Both the position numbers and the translations under genes were made by a program. Positions 47,662 to 60,810 of a stretch of DNA of 64,000 bases are shown piece by piece. Positions within the stretch are counted from its first letter, which is position 1. Each line of letters opens with the position of its first letter. The notes beneath the pieces were generated by a model. It made no database searches and was not told the DNA's origin. It was given only the letters and a program-made list of their open reading frames with translations. Source of the stretch: Colias croceus (Eukaryota > Arthropoda > Insecta > Lepidoptera > Pieridae); the NCBI RefSeq assembly GCF_905220415.1, contig NC_059552.1:635001-699000 (forward strand), written 5' to 3'.

Positions 47662-49764
47662 AAAAAATGCGTCAACATAAAATAAAAATATGTTTTTTTT
47701 TTCTTGCCATATAAAATTACGATCGTCAGTTATTACCTATGCTTTGCCCGGTTTCACACAAAAAAAAAACGCCAATAAAACCGCTTTAAATTTGTGTATT
47801 CGTAACAAAATAGGTAACTAATCGACCTTTTTTGCAACTTTTATTGATGACCATCACTAAATTAAATTTACCTATTTTATTTTATAACTAATTCATTTAA
47901 TGGTATGTGGAATATGCTTGGGAAATATAAAACATAAATTCAAAACCAACATTTGAAGTAGCTAACATAAATTTTCATTTTTCAACGTCGTCTGTCTTCG
48001 CTAAGGTTAATTCAAGATTCTATTACGTCTGGCCGTCAAATTAAATAAAAACAAGTTGTAGACAAAGCTCATAAAGGCTATTTGTACGGTGCTCATTAAA
48101 ATAGTTTTAAAATTGTCAAACACACGGAAATGGTCATTGCATTGCGTTCAGAAAATTGGAAGACCACGACGTAATTGCCGGTAAGAGGTGGAAAGTACAC
48201 GCAATTATTTACCTTATTCATTTAGCAGTTGGACATGAAATTGTTTGAAGCGTTAATTTCGCCATTGAGGGCACTGTCTAACCTACATCGGTCGGGTCAT
48301 CGACCCGCGGATATAGTTCATGATCAACTTCTAAAATTGAATGTCAGAATGTCGCGTCGTCTCCGAATTAGTATGTTTTTTTTATAAAAAAAAATAAAAT
48401 TTAAGTTCCATTGGATAACATTTCCTTTTTTAATGATTATGCTTGTATAATATTATCGTCTCTCAACTTTTTTCTAAACACATAATTATTCAAATTTAAA
48501 CTCTTTATCAGTCTATTATGGCTAATGCGACTAATGTTATTATGTATGTATTTTGTTTGCGATTTAAATGTAAAAAAAAAAAATACTTTAAAAAATAAAG
48601 ATACATAGGAAAGTAACAATAGCCGCACGTAAACACGTGCTTGGAATTATTTCATTTGGCATACAATCCAGACCGCGGAATGTAAAATATTTTTTGATCA
48701 CAAGTTCATATATTTTTCATATAAAATTCAATAAAATAGTATGAGTATATTTTCTCGCCGCTTTCGTAGTAAGTAGTAACTATTTAGTAATTCCTAAGTA
48801 GTAAATACTTAATATACTTTTCATGAAATTAACTTCATTTTTATGGCGATAATGAATAGCCCTTAAATTAGGACTTCAATGTCTAATCTCAATAATTATG
48901 TCTCAATAAACAAATGATACATGCGATTAAAATTCACGGTGTTTTTTTTATTGATGTTAAATCGTCAATACAATACATCCGCATTTAATATTTACCTAAT
49001 CATAATCACGATGATACGTCTACATTTTTTCCTATAGTTTTTTCAATACACACGCACACCTATGATAATTTAAAAGAGCCACTAAAGTATATGTTACCAC
49101 GATAAGGTATCAGACAGGTCATATATAAATTACACGCCTTAAACAATTAAACATACCTGAGTGCTTACCTGAGTGTGAAACGTATTTTATCACAAAGACA
49201 AAAAAAAAAATATAAATTAATAAATTTTGTAGAAGTCCCTCTATCTCCCTAGCTCACTAGCTCATAAATTTTTGTACTTTCAATTTATACCCAACTTAAC
49301 AAATCTGTGGGAAGTCTGTGGGCATAATGTCTACTCACTACTGTCTACGCTCTGTGTTCTAATTTTAAAAAAGTCCAAAATTTTAAAAAAATTTTTAAAG
49401 TAGAGAATGCTCAATGCTCATGCTTTTATTTATGTTGAACCGATTACCTAAACTTACCGATCCCTTGTTTATTTCCCCTTTAGTATTATGATTATGACAT
49501 ATAAATGAAGGTATTTTAAAATAAGTACATATATCCAGTTTCCCTCACAGCCCAGTTATTTATATAATTATTAATTAGTGGTTAACACGTCACAGCAGCG
49601 TTTCACCTTGTCAAGTACAAAGTATCAGTTTATCTCGCGATTATGACAAAAACTTAATAGTTCAAGTATTTCGAGTGCTGAAGGTTAGCAGCTTCGGAAT
49701 GTTCAATAGGTACAGTTACGTTTCTTAATAGTAGTAACGATGAAAATAGGAATTCATGATTCAA

Positions 49765-49988
49765 TCTATACTAATATTATAAAGCTGAAGAGTTTGTTTG
49801 TTTGTATGTTTGTTTGTTTGAAGGCGCTAATCTCAGGAACTACTGGTCCGTTTTGAAAAATTCTTTCGATGTTAGACAGCCCATTCAGCGAAGAAGGCTA
49901 TAAGTAGGCTATACATATAATATTATTATCATTACGCTTAGACCAACAGGAGCGGAGCCACGCGGGTGAAACCGCGGAGCGCAGCTAG
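49765..49988 (+). mobile_element. Helitron-like element, third family, best copy
   Basis: A then TCTATACTAATATTATAAAG; the 3' hairpin CGCGGGTGAAACCGCG is followed by GAGCGCAG and CTAG, then T. These are the TC start, hairpin and CTRR end expected of Helitrons. Confidence 0.8.
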
Positions 49989-51885
49989 TTTGAATATAAT
50001 TATGTTTCCATACGATTGTTTTGAATCGGTAGACGTCTTTTCCGTCTGAGTTGTTAGTACATATATCTGTGAATAGAATGGTTTGTTCTTGGGATTTGTT
50101 TATTTTTTAATAGTGAATTAAATGCTTTGGTTAGGTAATGGTGGAATTGCAAAAATAAGTGTTACGCTAGCAGCACTATTAATATTTTGCACGGTTATAG
50201 GTACGTGTTTTATGTTTTAAAACGATCATAAACAATTATTAAAATAGTACATTGAATAATGATTTGTTTGTTATAAACCTAGTAGTTAATATAAACACTT
50301 GCTGCTTGAGCCGCGATAATAAATAAAAAGTTCATACTAAAAAAAATAGGTACAGAAATATGCCATACATTTTTAAACTCGGTTCAGCAGTACAAGTGAT
50401 TACTTTCTAAAACAAATACACAAAGCAATAATCTACTAATAAACCACAGAACATCGATATAGTTCTGTGTGATAAACTGTATGTCTTTAAGATATTAGCA
50501 CAGTATATGTATAGAAAATGATATTGTTAGACTGTGATATTAGTTTAGACTTTAGGAGATAGCAGGAGGGTATGTCTACGACAGGCAAATTAGTCTCCAA
50601 GGTTTGGTAAGAGGGTCAACAGACCAATAGGCGACATCCTTCAACTGTCTTAATTTTAATGTCTTGATTTAAAACCAATTGGTTTCTATATTGGTTAAAT
50701 ATCTTGTGTGCATATATACGGTACACATAGTATAAAATAATAAAGACGTTGTCGTAGTCTGTCCGTCCCTATGTATGCTGAAATCTCAAATCTTTAAAAC
50801 TACGCAACAAATTTTGAGGCGGTTTTTTGATAGATAGAGTGATTCTCGAGGAAGATTTTAGACTGGTCCATTTAGAAATCTCGTGTCACATCTTTATTTT
50901 AAAACTCCTCCAAATGGCTTTTTATATTTTATTATCGGTAGAAATTAATGCTACATATGCCTTGGAATATAAATATTTGACTTTCTTCCACGTTCTCTAG
51001 GTAATTTAAAACAACACAAGTCATTAAAGCAATAACATAAATAAACACATATTATTTTTATTATATTATTACATTGTCTTTAAAATAAATCTAATAAATG
51101 ATAATCGGATAACGAGTTATTTTTATTTATTTACAACGCGGTACGCTTTAATCGACAGAGTTTTAAATGGACGGATATAAATGTCGTTTTATGGTGGGAT
51201 TATATTATAACCAAATTGTTATTGCTTACATCCTTCCTGAGGTACAAGTCTAAGGCTATTAACGGGATATGGTTTAAATGCCTTTGGTATCTTCATCCTT
51301 TCATGTACGTTACACGCCTCATTGAAAGTAACTGTAGCCCGCGGATGTACTCGCGTGTATCGCGGTATTGGGGTAAAAAGTAGCCAATTCAGACTATAAT
51401 CCATCTCTGTACCAAAAAAAAAAACATCCAAATACCAATCCATCGTCTCTCTTCACCTACTTTTAATTATAATAAAATTTAATAAATAATCAATATTCAT
51501 AACAACGAGAAGGAACATATTGTATAGAGTACTATAGAAAAAAACTATGGCTTTCTAAGGGTCAAAGATGAGATATTTATGTTCCATTCTGCAATCAATA
51601 ATCAATAAAGTCTACTAAAATGATTATTATCATTGTACCTTTACAGTTCAAGTCTGTTAATTAGACTTTGCTAAACATTGCATCTACGATTCATTTGCTT
51701 TAATAACGAACATGCATCATGTGCATACAAGATGTTATTTGGAGCTTTTATCATAGTTAACTCTAAAAGAACTTAAATATTAACTAACAATAATTAGCCC
51801 ATAACATTTGCAATGTAGGTACCGGATGGTTAGATGATGATAAAAATTGCTATGCTTTTGTCTGAATGAGTCCAAGTTATGGAAG

Positions 51886-52026
51886 CCTGATGATATATAG
51901 CATAGCCTTCCTCGATAAATGGGCTATCTAACACCGAAATAATTTTTCAAATCGGACCAGTAGTTCCCGAGATAAGCGCGTTCAAACAAACAAACAAACT
52001 CTTCAGCTTTATAATATTAGTATAGA
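51886..52026 (-). mobile_element. Helitron-like element, third family, 3'-truncated
   Basis: The 5' TC end is intact on the minus strand at 52026. It stops after GAGGAAGGCTATGC near 51886, with no hairpin. Confidence 0.65.
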
Positions 52027-52362
52027 TTAGTAGGATAGTAGTAAGATATATTTATTAACTATATTTATGACGTAACTAGAAGTGCAGTTGGATCATGTTT
52101 CAGTTTCCACAACATGACACCTTCAGGTCATCAACCATCGCACGAGGAAGGCTCGAATTTACGCGTAAATAATACTTATTATTTACCATGTTTATGCAAT
52201 ACATTTGTATATATTAATCTATAATATAAACAGGAAATAATTTATTGTTTAAATTTGAAAATTTCACCACCAGAAAGATATTCGCTTATAATATGATGTG
52301 AAATGAGAGTTAGCTTAAGTTCTAGTTTAAAAAAAAGACGGGTTGCACTCCGGGAGTGCCGG

Positions 52363-52541
52363 CAGAAGTGAAAACTTGATTATTAACGTTCAGCATGTTT
52401 GATATTTTGGAATGGTATCCGTCTTACGCATGGAATATAAGGACTAAAAAAAAATCCGTCTTACGCTTTTTCGATCAGGCCACGTGTCCTGACGCGAGTT
52501 TAAGATTTTATACACAACGCCGCTAAAGAAGTTTTCACTTC
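52363..52541. mobile_element. MITE of the GAAGTGAAACTTC family
   Basis: Left AGAAGTGAAAACTT, right AAAGAAGTTTTCACTTC. The GC-rich TTGCACTCCGGGAGTGCCGG precedes it. Confidence 0.5.
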
Positions 52542-53144
52542 AAAAAACTTCGGCTACAGGTATAAATAAATAACCACATAGGTATAACATAATACTATAC
52601 TGTATAACATTCCGTTAATTTTCATTCAAACCTTGATACTTCAATAATCTCAGATAATCTCTTAACATTAACATATTGTTATAATGTCTCATTTTTATTT
52701 CAGTTATTTGACTGTGGGTCATATGTCATAACGAGTCTGTTACTGTATCCCATTCTCACATAAAATAAAACAAGATTGAAGATAATCACAATGACAAAGT
52801 AGGTGGTCTGCTCTCTAGTTAATTGTATGGCTTCACGCGAACTCAAAGCAAGGCAATAACACCAGTCTAGACCAAAATAATATCATTTCCTGTACCCATT
52901 TTCATTAGCATTGTTCGTAGTATTTACAACTTATTCAATGGAATAATGGTAACAGACAATTTTAAACCGTATCAACGTGGGATAGGTGCGTCAATGCCGT
53001 GTGTTGTTTGTTGTATATGTAATAACGTTTCTGAATACTGTTTTTATTTGCAATCAATCAAATAGATTGAATCTATTTAGATGCAAGTGTGCCGATGTAT
53101 TTGAGTGTCACTTTATAAAAACTATATGACGATATTACATGCTA

Positions 53145-53290
53145 CTAGCTCCGCCCGCGGTTTCACGCGCGTGCCACGTTTCATAACCGCGATGCCTTTC
53201 ATCATCTGTCATTCAATTATTTCATCATTTAATTTACGCTAATTCACTAATAAATTTACATACAGATTTTCATTACAAAATTCATCCAAA
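53145..53290 (-). mobile_element. Helitron-like 3' fragment, minus strand
   Basis: On the minus strand it ends GAAACCGCGGGCGGAG then CTAG (53148-53145). The upstream limit is unclear. Confidence 0.45.
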
Positions 53291-56200
53291 TCAGTAACTA
53301 ATAAATAATAATATACCTATTATCAGTAGGTAGATCATCATTATCATTATATTATATTTGCGAATAAAAATGTATTTGCGATTTAATTTATATATACTTA
53401 TATGAAACAATTTCAATTATTGATGCGAATTCTTTTGATCTCTACCTACATTTCAATAATTTCACTGATAGAAAGTAAAGATAGGCAATTTATTTTCTTT
53501 GAATTAAAATCGATTGTCGGACAATTAAACTACAGAATTTGCTTATTACATAATTGGAACGGCAATATGCTTAGTTGACGCATCGAGGGACAAAAATAAT
53601 ACGCATAATATTATTATTAGCTTGTAGGGTGACTATATCTTACTGTAAGTATTAAATTCAAAGGTTTTTAAATAATTTATAACTCGTTTTTTATTACAAT
53701 GGTTATGGGAATTATAAATCGATTTTCTCACGTACATAAAGCCGATTATTTAAATCATAATTAAATACAAACATATGTATTCTGTTCTACACCTCAGAGA
53801 CACGATACTGCTCAGTGCACACTTTATATTACATTAAAATATTGTGTATTTACTATTTAATGTAACAACATATTGTTCCATTTTAATTTTTAATTTATTC
53901 AATTATTCTTGCAAACTTTTCTAGACGTTATGAATAATATCAATAATAATTGATTCAGAATGTCGCTTCCGAGATTAATCGAAATGTAACTTCACCAACC
54001 CAAGAATATCTTCAATAATTGAGCAATAAGCCAATGTTTTTTCAAATGACCACCTGAGAGTGGAAATACAGTATTGTAAAATCATAAATTATGCAGTCAG
54101 TACTGTAAGAATACATAGTCACGCCATGTTTACGCGAGTGCAAACGTGGCACCGCGAATGACTGAACTGAAACCTAGACGAGTCTAGATTTCAGTTAAAA
54201 TTGTCTGTCGATTTGTGTCGATTGTCTCCCGGATAGCGACCTTGCTGCAGTGTCGTGGGTTCGAAATAAAAAAACTAAATGTGAAGAGACGAATAAAAAT
54301 TATTTAAAGATTATTCGAAAATACATCTGCAATTTTAGTACATCATAATTATGTATTTTTCTTTAAAGATATTCTTTTGACGCAAATTATAAACATGAGA
54401 ACATATTTTACACTGTTTGCAGTTGGGTAGTTAAAATGATTAAAATTTTAGCTCGAGACGGTTCGCAACAAACTTTCTAGGTCTAAAGGCAAACATGACA
54501 TACACACACACACACAATGCACTATACATACATGTGTGTATACTTATACACACAGATTTACCTTTTTCATATTCAAATATATGCACACACAAATCTACAC
54601 CTCTAACTCATAAACACAAGTTTCATCATCAGTAGGTTACATTAAAACGCTTCTAACAACCAATCAGCAATCGAGATGCATTCTATCGCCGGTAATTGAA
54701 TCTTGGCCAAGATGGATCACCGCATTACCACTGACCTTCATACGAGCCGTGATTTATGAGCCGCTTTCTATAGCGATAGCCCACGATGTGTAATTATCAT
54801 GTTTAAATTGTATTTCCTTGACCTTGATTTTGATAAGGAATTTAGTATGCCGTAAAGTATTAGATTACGTTTCTGTTTTAGTATTTAGTGATTGGTCCAG
54901 TTCGTAATTGTTTGTTTCCAATTAAAAGTACCTAGTAGTCTATTTATGCCAAGAAAGTAATGTATGTACCTTATCAGTAGATCCATTTTGAATCTCATAA
55001 ACGAAAATTGAATAGTATTTTTTGTTTTAGGATGCATATGCTTATGCATTTAATAAATAAGTTGTTATTCACAATGACTGCGCGCGCTCTATTAAGCTAA
55101 ACATAAAATTATAATTAGTTTTAAATTATAACATTTTTCAATTTGTGTTCATATGAAACTTTTATTAGCTGCTATAAAACCTAGTTTAATGGTCGGACCG
55201 GTAAAAGAATAAAATCATCCTTTGATCCTTTTCCGGGAATAATAAGAAACACATGCTTTAATAAAGTTGTCTTAGATAATTATTAATTACTAATTTAAAA
55301 AATAAAATGTCTAAAACGAAGTACTTGTCATGATAAAAATACTAAATATTCACATACTAGCACCTTGTACTAGAATAATTTTACGATTCTTGAGGGTTTA
55401 AAAGAAATTTAGTGGCATGATAACATGATATCTAAATGTAGATAGGATAGAGGCGTTTGATAGTTATATTGTTTCTTTTCCTTTTATTATGTTTTCTTAC
55501 CTTCTTTATTACATCATCGACTCCTTTGTCTCTCAGACGTGCACTGATTGATCTTTATTGTGAGTTAACTCGACCCCAATTAATTAAACCGATATAGGTT
55601 TAAAATTTAACAAGTTATTGACACGATTTATGAACTTATTCAGGACAGAGGTGGGTCGGCCAATTGACCAAATTGTCGGCGAAATTGACTGCATTGTGTT
55701 GGTATCATGTTTTGGTAACAATTTGCTTTGTAAGTTACTCTTTGTTTTGGTTTACGCTTCACTAGAGTTCCCAGTGTTGAGTGTATACTATTATCGACTG
55801 AAATAAAATAGGTTTAGGTTATAATTCATCTTATTGTCGAAAATATGCAAGTCTATGTGACGATGATTATTCTCTTGTCGGTATAAACTGTTGAACAGTT
55901 AATAATTATAATAAGATGCTGCTGTAATATACTACTGTTTATTATAAACTCACAGCAGTACAATATTAATAAGGTACTCACAAAATAAATTATTTTTTTG
56001 AGTGATTTGGCAAAATTACAAATATCTCTGTTAATATATTGTAGGTACTTGCAAATTGCAAAACTACCCACGGGTGCGATGTCGCATATATCTATGATAT
56101 AGGTATAAGTATATGTACTGCCTTTAAATAATGCAATCGATTCTAAACAATAGATGCACAAGCGCAGCCTCTCACTCTTAGCCTTCTTTCTGAAGGACGT

Positions 56201-59200
56201 CTGCCTACAAAAATATACATAAGTTTAATAAATTGTTAGTTATTAACAAATAACTTGTAGTTGCTACGATATGATTATGAGCAGACCTCAAAATATAATT
56301 ACTCTTGTTATTATACACAGTACAGTAGTAGTAGTGAGTACAGTTATTTTTAGAAATTAAATACATATTTGATATTGTGCACTGTTTTATTCTATACATA
56401 TTTACCTTTTTATTAATAAAGAGGTTGTTTACAAATTAATCAAACAGTTATTTAAATTTCCTTATAATGATCTAAATTTTTATATTATGCTTTAAAATGC
56501 GAACACAAGAGAATTGAGAAACAAGGTTTTTTGTTAGGGCCCGGGGTCTCACTGATCCTAAAATAGGTTACCTGTCAACTATTTCCAACGGGTTGATGCG
56601 TTTTTAATGATTTCTTAGAAATTTATGAATAATATAAGAATTAAAGCAAGTTCGTGAAGCTTTTTACGAAATGTTTCTTTACAATAATATACGTCATACG
56701 TGGTATCTAAAAGAAACTATTGATCATTGTACAAGTGTGCATTTTGGAATAGTGTAATCTTGTGTTCTTTATTTGTTTAATAAAAACTACTAATATTTCT
56801 TAATTATATACCTATACATAGTACGTTATATAATTATATTCATTGTGTTGCTACAAAGCGGACATCTTTAATTTCCTATTGTTTCGCGTAACGCGAATGT
56901 CGTCAAAATTTGAACAATACACAATATAGTGATAATGACTTACGTAACATCATTTTGAAGAACTACCTTTAATTAATGTTATGAATCTAAAAAACATTGA
57001 AGATTTAAAACTATAATATCGTGGCGGTAATATACCGACAGTTTTAGCATTATTTATATGTAAATAATATTACAAAACATAGTATTACAACATAAGTAAA
57101 AGTAAAAGGATTGTTTCTCTACACTTTAAAGTTCAAAGGTTCACGGTAATTTTTTTCAACGAACTCCAATAAAATTTGAAGTAGTTGTAAACACTTTCAA
57201 TTTTAAAAAATAATAAGTATCAAGTGTTTGCGAGATAAATTCGCCAATGATTGGCTGCGGTCACTGAACTCAGCCAATGGTGTTATTACAAGAAATTGCC
57301 ATGCTGTTAAAGCTTGTGCAGTGTGAAGGAAGCGAGGCGATAGATAACATTCCCAAAAAAATAAAAATGTTTTGCTTAGTTTCTACTGTTTCATTTATTG
57401 CTAAACACATATGTTCGTGTGTATGGGAATGACTTGTGTTAATTTTTATATTGATTGTTGATTTAATTTTAATTATTATATGTATAGAATATAGATAACG
57501 AATATATTCTTGCAAATTTAAATAATTGTTACATTCTTATTATAGCGTAGATACTATTTCATATGAGACGCGAAGCTCTTTTTTAGCTACGCATTGCAGA
57601 CAAATACTTAGTAGGTACTTACTACTATTTATTCCTATATTATTTTAAAGAGATTATCGCTTAAAAAAAAATCATTTTTAATAATATAATAAATAATTCC
57701 ACAACATAGCTATCGCTTATCTCGCACTGGTTAACAAACTGGATCCATCCGGATGCTGCATTACTTTTTGAACTTAAACTCATTTGCGGGAAGTTTTTGC
57801 ACGGCTGAAACATTTTAATGGAAAATCAACTTAATTACCAGCAAACAGAATCTAATTTTGCATCGAAATTTTAAATTAATTATGTGATTAGTTTTATTGT
57901 ATATAAGAGTTGTATCTTATATTGATAATGTAGTGTATTGTGTAACGAGATGTTTAACTTAAGTAGGATTTAATGTGTTCATTTTTTTGGCTTCTTCCCA
58001 AACTAATTTGGTCAAATTATGTGGCTTCTTTGGGGAAAAAAGTTTCGTGATTACATATAATATGAAACATTTAACTATTAGTTTGCAATTTAACACATTG
58101 TATAAGGAAATATAACAACATTTTAACCTCCCTAACCTTACAGAAATATTGTCATTATAGTGCGGTTTCTCCATATTGCGATATAAAAAAAATAAATAAA
58201 ACGATCTTCATATTAGACTTTTGTGCAGTTCGCTTCTGTTTTTCAATTTGATTAACATTATCAAATATTTATTTATTATTATTATTATTTACAAAATGAC
58301 TACTAAGGTCTCCAGTCTCCACAAGCACTCTGGAACACAAAGTCTTCGCTATCGCGTTGACAGACAAATAGACAAACAATAACAATAGACAAACGTATAT
58401 GTGTATTCCTAATACGTATAGCAGAGTACCTAATACATATTATATAAAAATTACTGAAATATTCCAATATAATATGTACTCTTATAGGGTACAAAGAAAA
58501 TACTATTGCCATGATGAAATCAACCATGAGTCGTAGGTACATATTAACTACGCACAAGGAATAATTAGGAAATACTTTATCTCATTACTCTTAATACGAA
58601 GTTAAAGATAAACATGGGCCAATATCTAAAAATATCTATACTTGATAAATACACGTTATCGTGGTGTAACTGGGTCGCCTAAAATTGAAGTAATATATCA
58701 CTATTTCGTACATTGGGTGCAATTGCCGAAGACATGACTTATTCTTCTTCAATTTAAACTCATTCTGGGTATTGTTTTGCGAATATTGATTTGGATATTA
58801 GGTGATTAATAAGTGTATTTATCCCAAATAGTACAATTTACTTAAAGATTATTGTCATCATAACGAGCGTCTTTATAATAATGAGAGAGCTCGTGACTGT
58901 CTTTTCTGATAGCTAAAAATCATCAAAATGTTTAAGTATCTTTTCCACGATTTACATAAAATAATGTTATTTTCCAACAAATTATTACTGAAGTAGTCAG
59001 AATAAGACGTTGTTAAATACTTACATAAGATATGTTGCTTATTTTGTAATATTACCTTGACTGCTTGTGGTTATGTCTTGAATGTCACAAAAATTGACGT
59101 ACTGTACACTATGACGCAGTTAATAATGCATTAATTGGCATATATGTGTTAAAAACATTGTAGCATATGTAAACCTTATGTAAAATTGTTTATTTTGTCA

Positions 59201-59327
59201 GCTTGTTTAATAATTTATAATTTTACCCTTCAAATAACTGCTATAATTGAGGTAACCATTTGTTGCGTAAAGGCTTCACAATTATACATATACAGAGTGT
59301 CCCAGAAGTCGACGTCAAGCCGAAATT

Positions 59328-59543
59328 TCCATACTTAATACCTATTATAGATGCGAAAGTAACTCTGTGTCTGTCATTCTGTCTGTATACTATTTAACAG
59401 CTAAAGCACTGAACCAATCTCGATGAAATTTCGTAGAAAGGTAGACCTGAGAAAACACAAGGTAGATTTAAACCTGTGAATTCCAGGAACGGGACACTTG
59501 CGGGTTTTCCCTTGAGCGTGCGAAACCGCGGGCGGAAAGCTAG
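59328..59543 (+). mobile_element. Helitron-like element
   Basis: Starts TCCATACTTAATACC and has GATGCGAAAGTAACTCTG as in 6286-6526; ends CGAAACCGCGGGCGGAAAG then CTAG before T. Confidence 0.65.
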
Positions 59544-60675
59544 TAATTTATATGTTCTCATATATAATATACAAGGTCGGTGTGTCGCCGGCGGATTGGC
59601 GTATCCTTGCACATTTCGTATATCCGTCATATCCTTACGGACAAGTGGGTGCTTCCTTTGTTCATCTCAATGTGTCGCTAAACGGTGCACCTGGGGATTT
59701 GCACGCGATTCCTTGCATTAACTACAAAGTAGTGCATAGAGTAAAAAGGTCAGAAGAACTCCTGTGTAAGTTAGGACGGCTGTGTTACACATTTTGTTGG
59801 TGGTAGGTACACATGTGGCAATAAGTATGATTAGTCAGGGTTATTTTTTTTTTGCAAAAAATAGAAGTAGGTACCTAGTAGAGATAAAAACTGGACCTTT
59901 TTATGTTTTCCTTTATTGTTTTGGTTTTAATTTGTACAATATTATATTGAATAATAAATGAAAGGATTATAAATTAACTATGTAGCATACGTCAACAACA
60001 TTTATTGAGGCTTGTAACGTGAACAAATCCAAGTTTGTTAGCATACTGAAAAGGTTTAATCTGTGATGGTACAATGACAATTTAGAAAGTAGAATTTGTA
60101 AATAACTAAATGGGCGTAAATGTACAGAGTGTTTATGAGCATTTCGTTAATTATTTTCACATTGAAATTTCTAAATAACGGAATGACTTCTAGTAATCTG
60201 ACTAGTGACTACAACATCTAGCTTTCTCGTTACTATAATTATAAAGTAGTAGACAGTATATTTGTTTATTATGTCTATAACAAAGATCATGTTGGTAATA
60301 GAGACACAAAGAGAAGATAATCGTATCATTTCTTCGTAATTAAATTACTGTAAATAAATAAAATAGATATGATAGTCATGTGAGTATTAATATTACACAG
60401 TCAATAAGAATTCAATAACAACTTTATATAGATAATAATGTGTAGATTATAATACATAGGCGTGTTTTTTATTGATTTACTAATAGGCTCGGAATCTTAG
60501 ATATTTAATTATACCTTGTTTAACATTGCATCTATTAGGTTAAGAATGTTTTAATTGGATATAACGTAACTTCTTTCAACGGTTTTCAATTAGTAGACTT
60601 CCTGAAAATAGCTAATGCTGCATTCTTAGCACATATTTATAAAGATTATTGGATATTATAAGAGACTACTTAGCC

Positions 60676-60810
60676 GTTAGCGTAATGATATATGGCCTTC
60701 CTCGATAAATGGGCTATCTAACATCAATTAATTTTTCAAATCGGACCAGTAGTTCCTGAGATTCAACAAACAAACAAACACACTCTTCAGCTTTATAATA
60801 TTAGTATAGA
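60676..60810 (-). mobile_element. Helitron-like element, third family, 3'-truncated
   Basis: Intact TC start on the minus strand at 60810. Breaks off inside the element at nearly the same internal point as 51886-52026. Confidence 0.6.

Noticed and set aside
51219..51443. 74-codon minus-strand frame
   Set aside because: It overlaps sequence resembling a repeat (GGTAAAAAGTAGCC, CTATAATCCATCTCTG), so it is probably transposon-derived noise.
54205..54255. tRNA-like text ending GTGGGTTCGAAA
   Set aside because: Only a B-box resemblance; no A box at the right distance and no acceptor stem.
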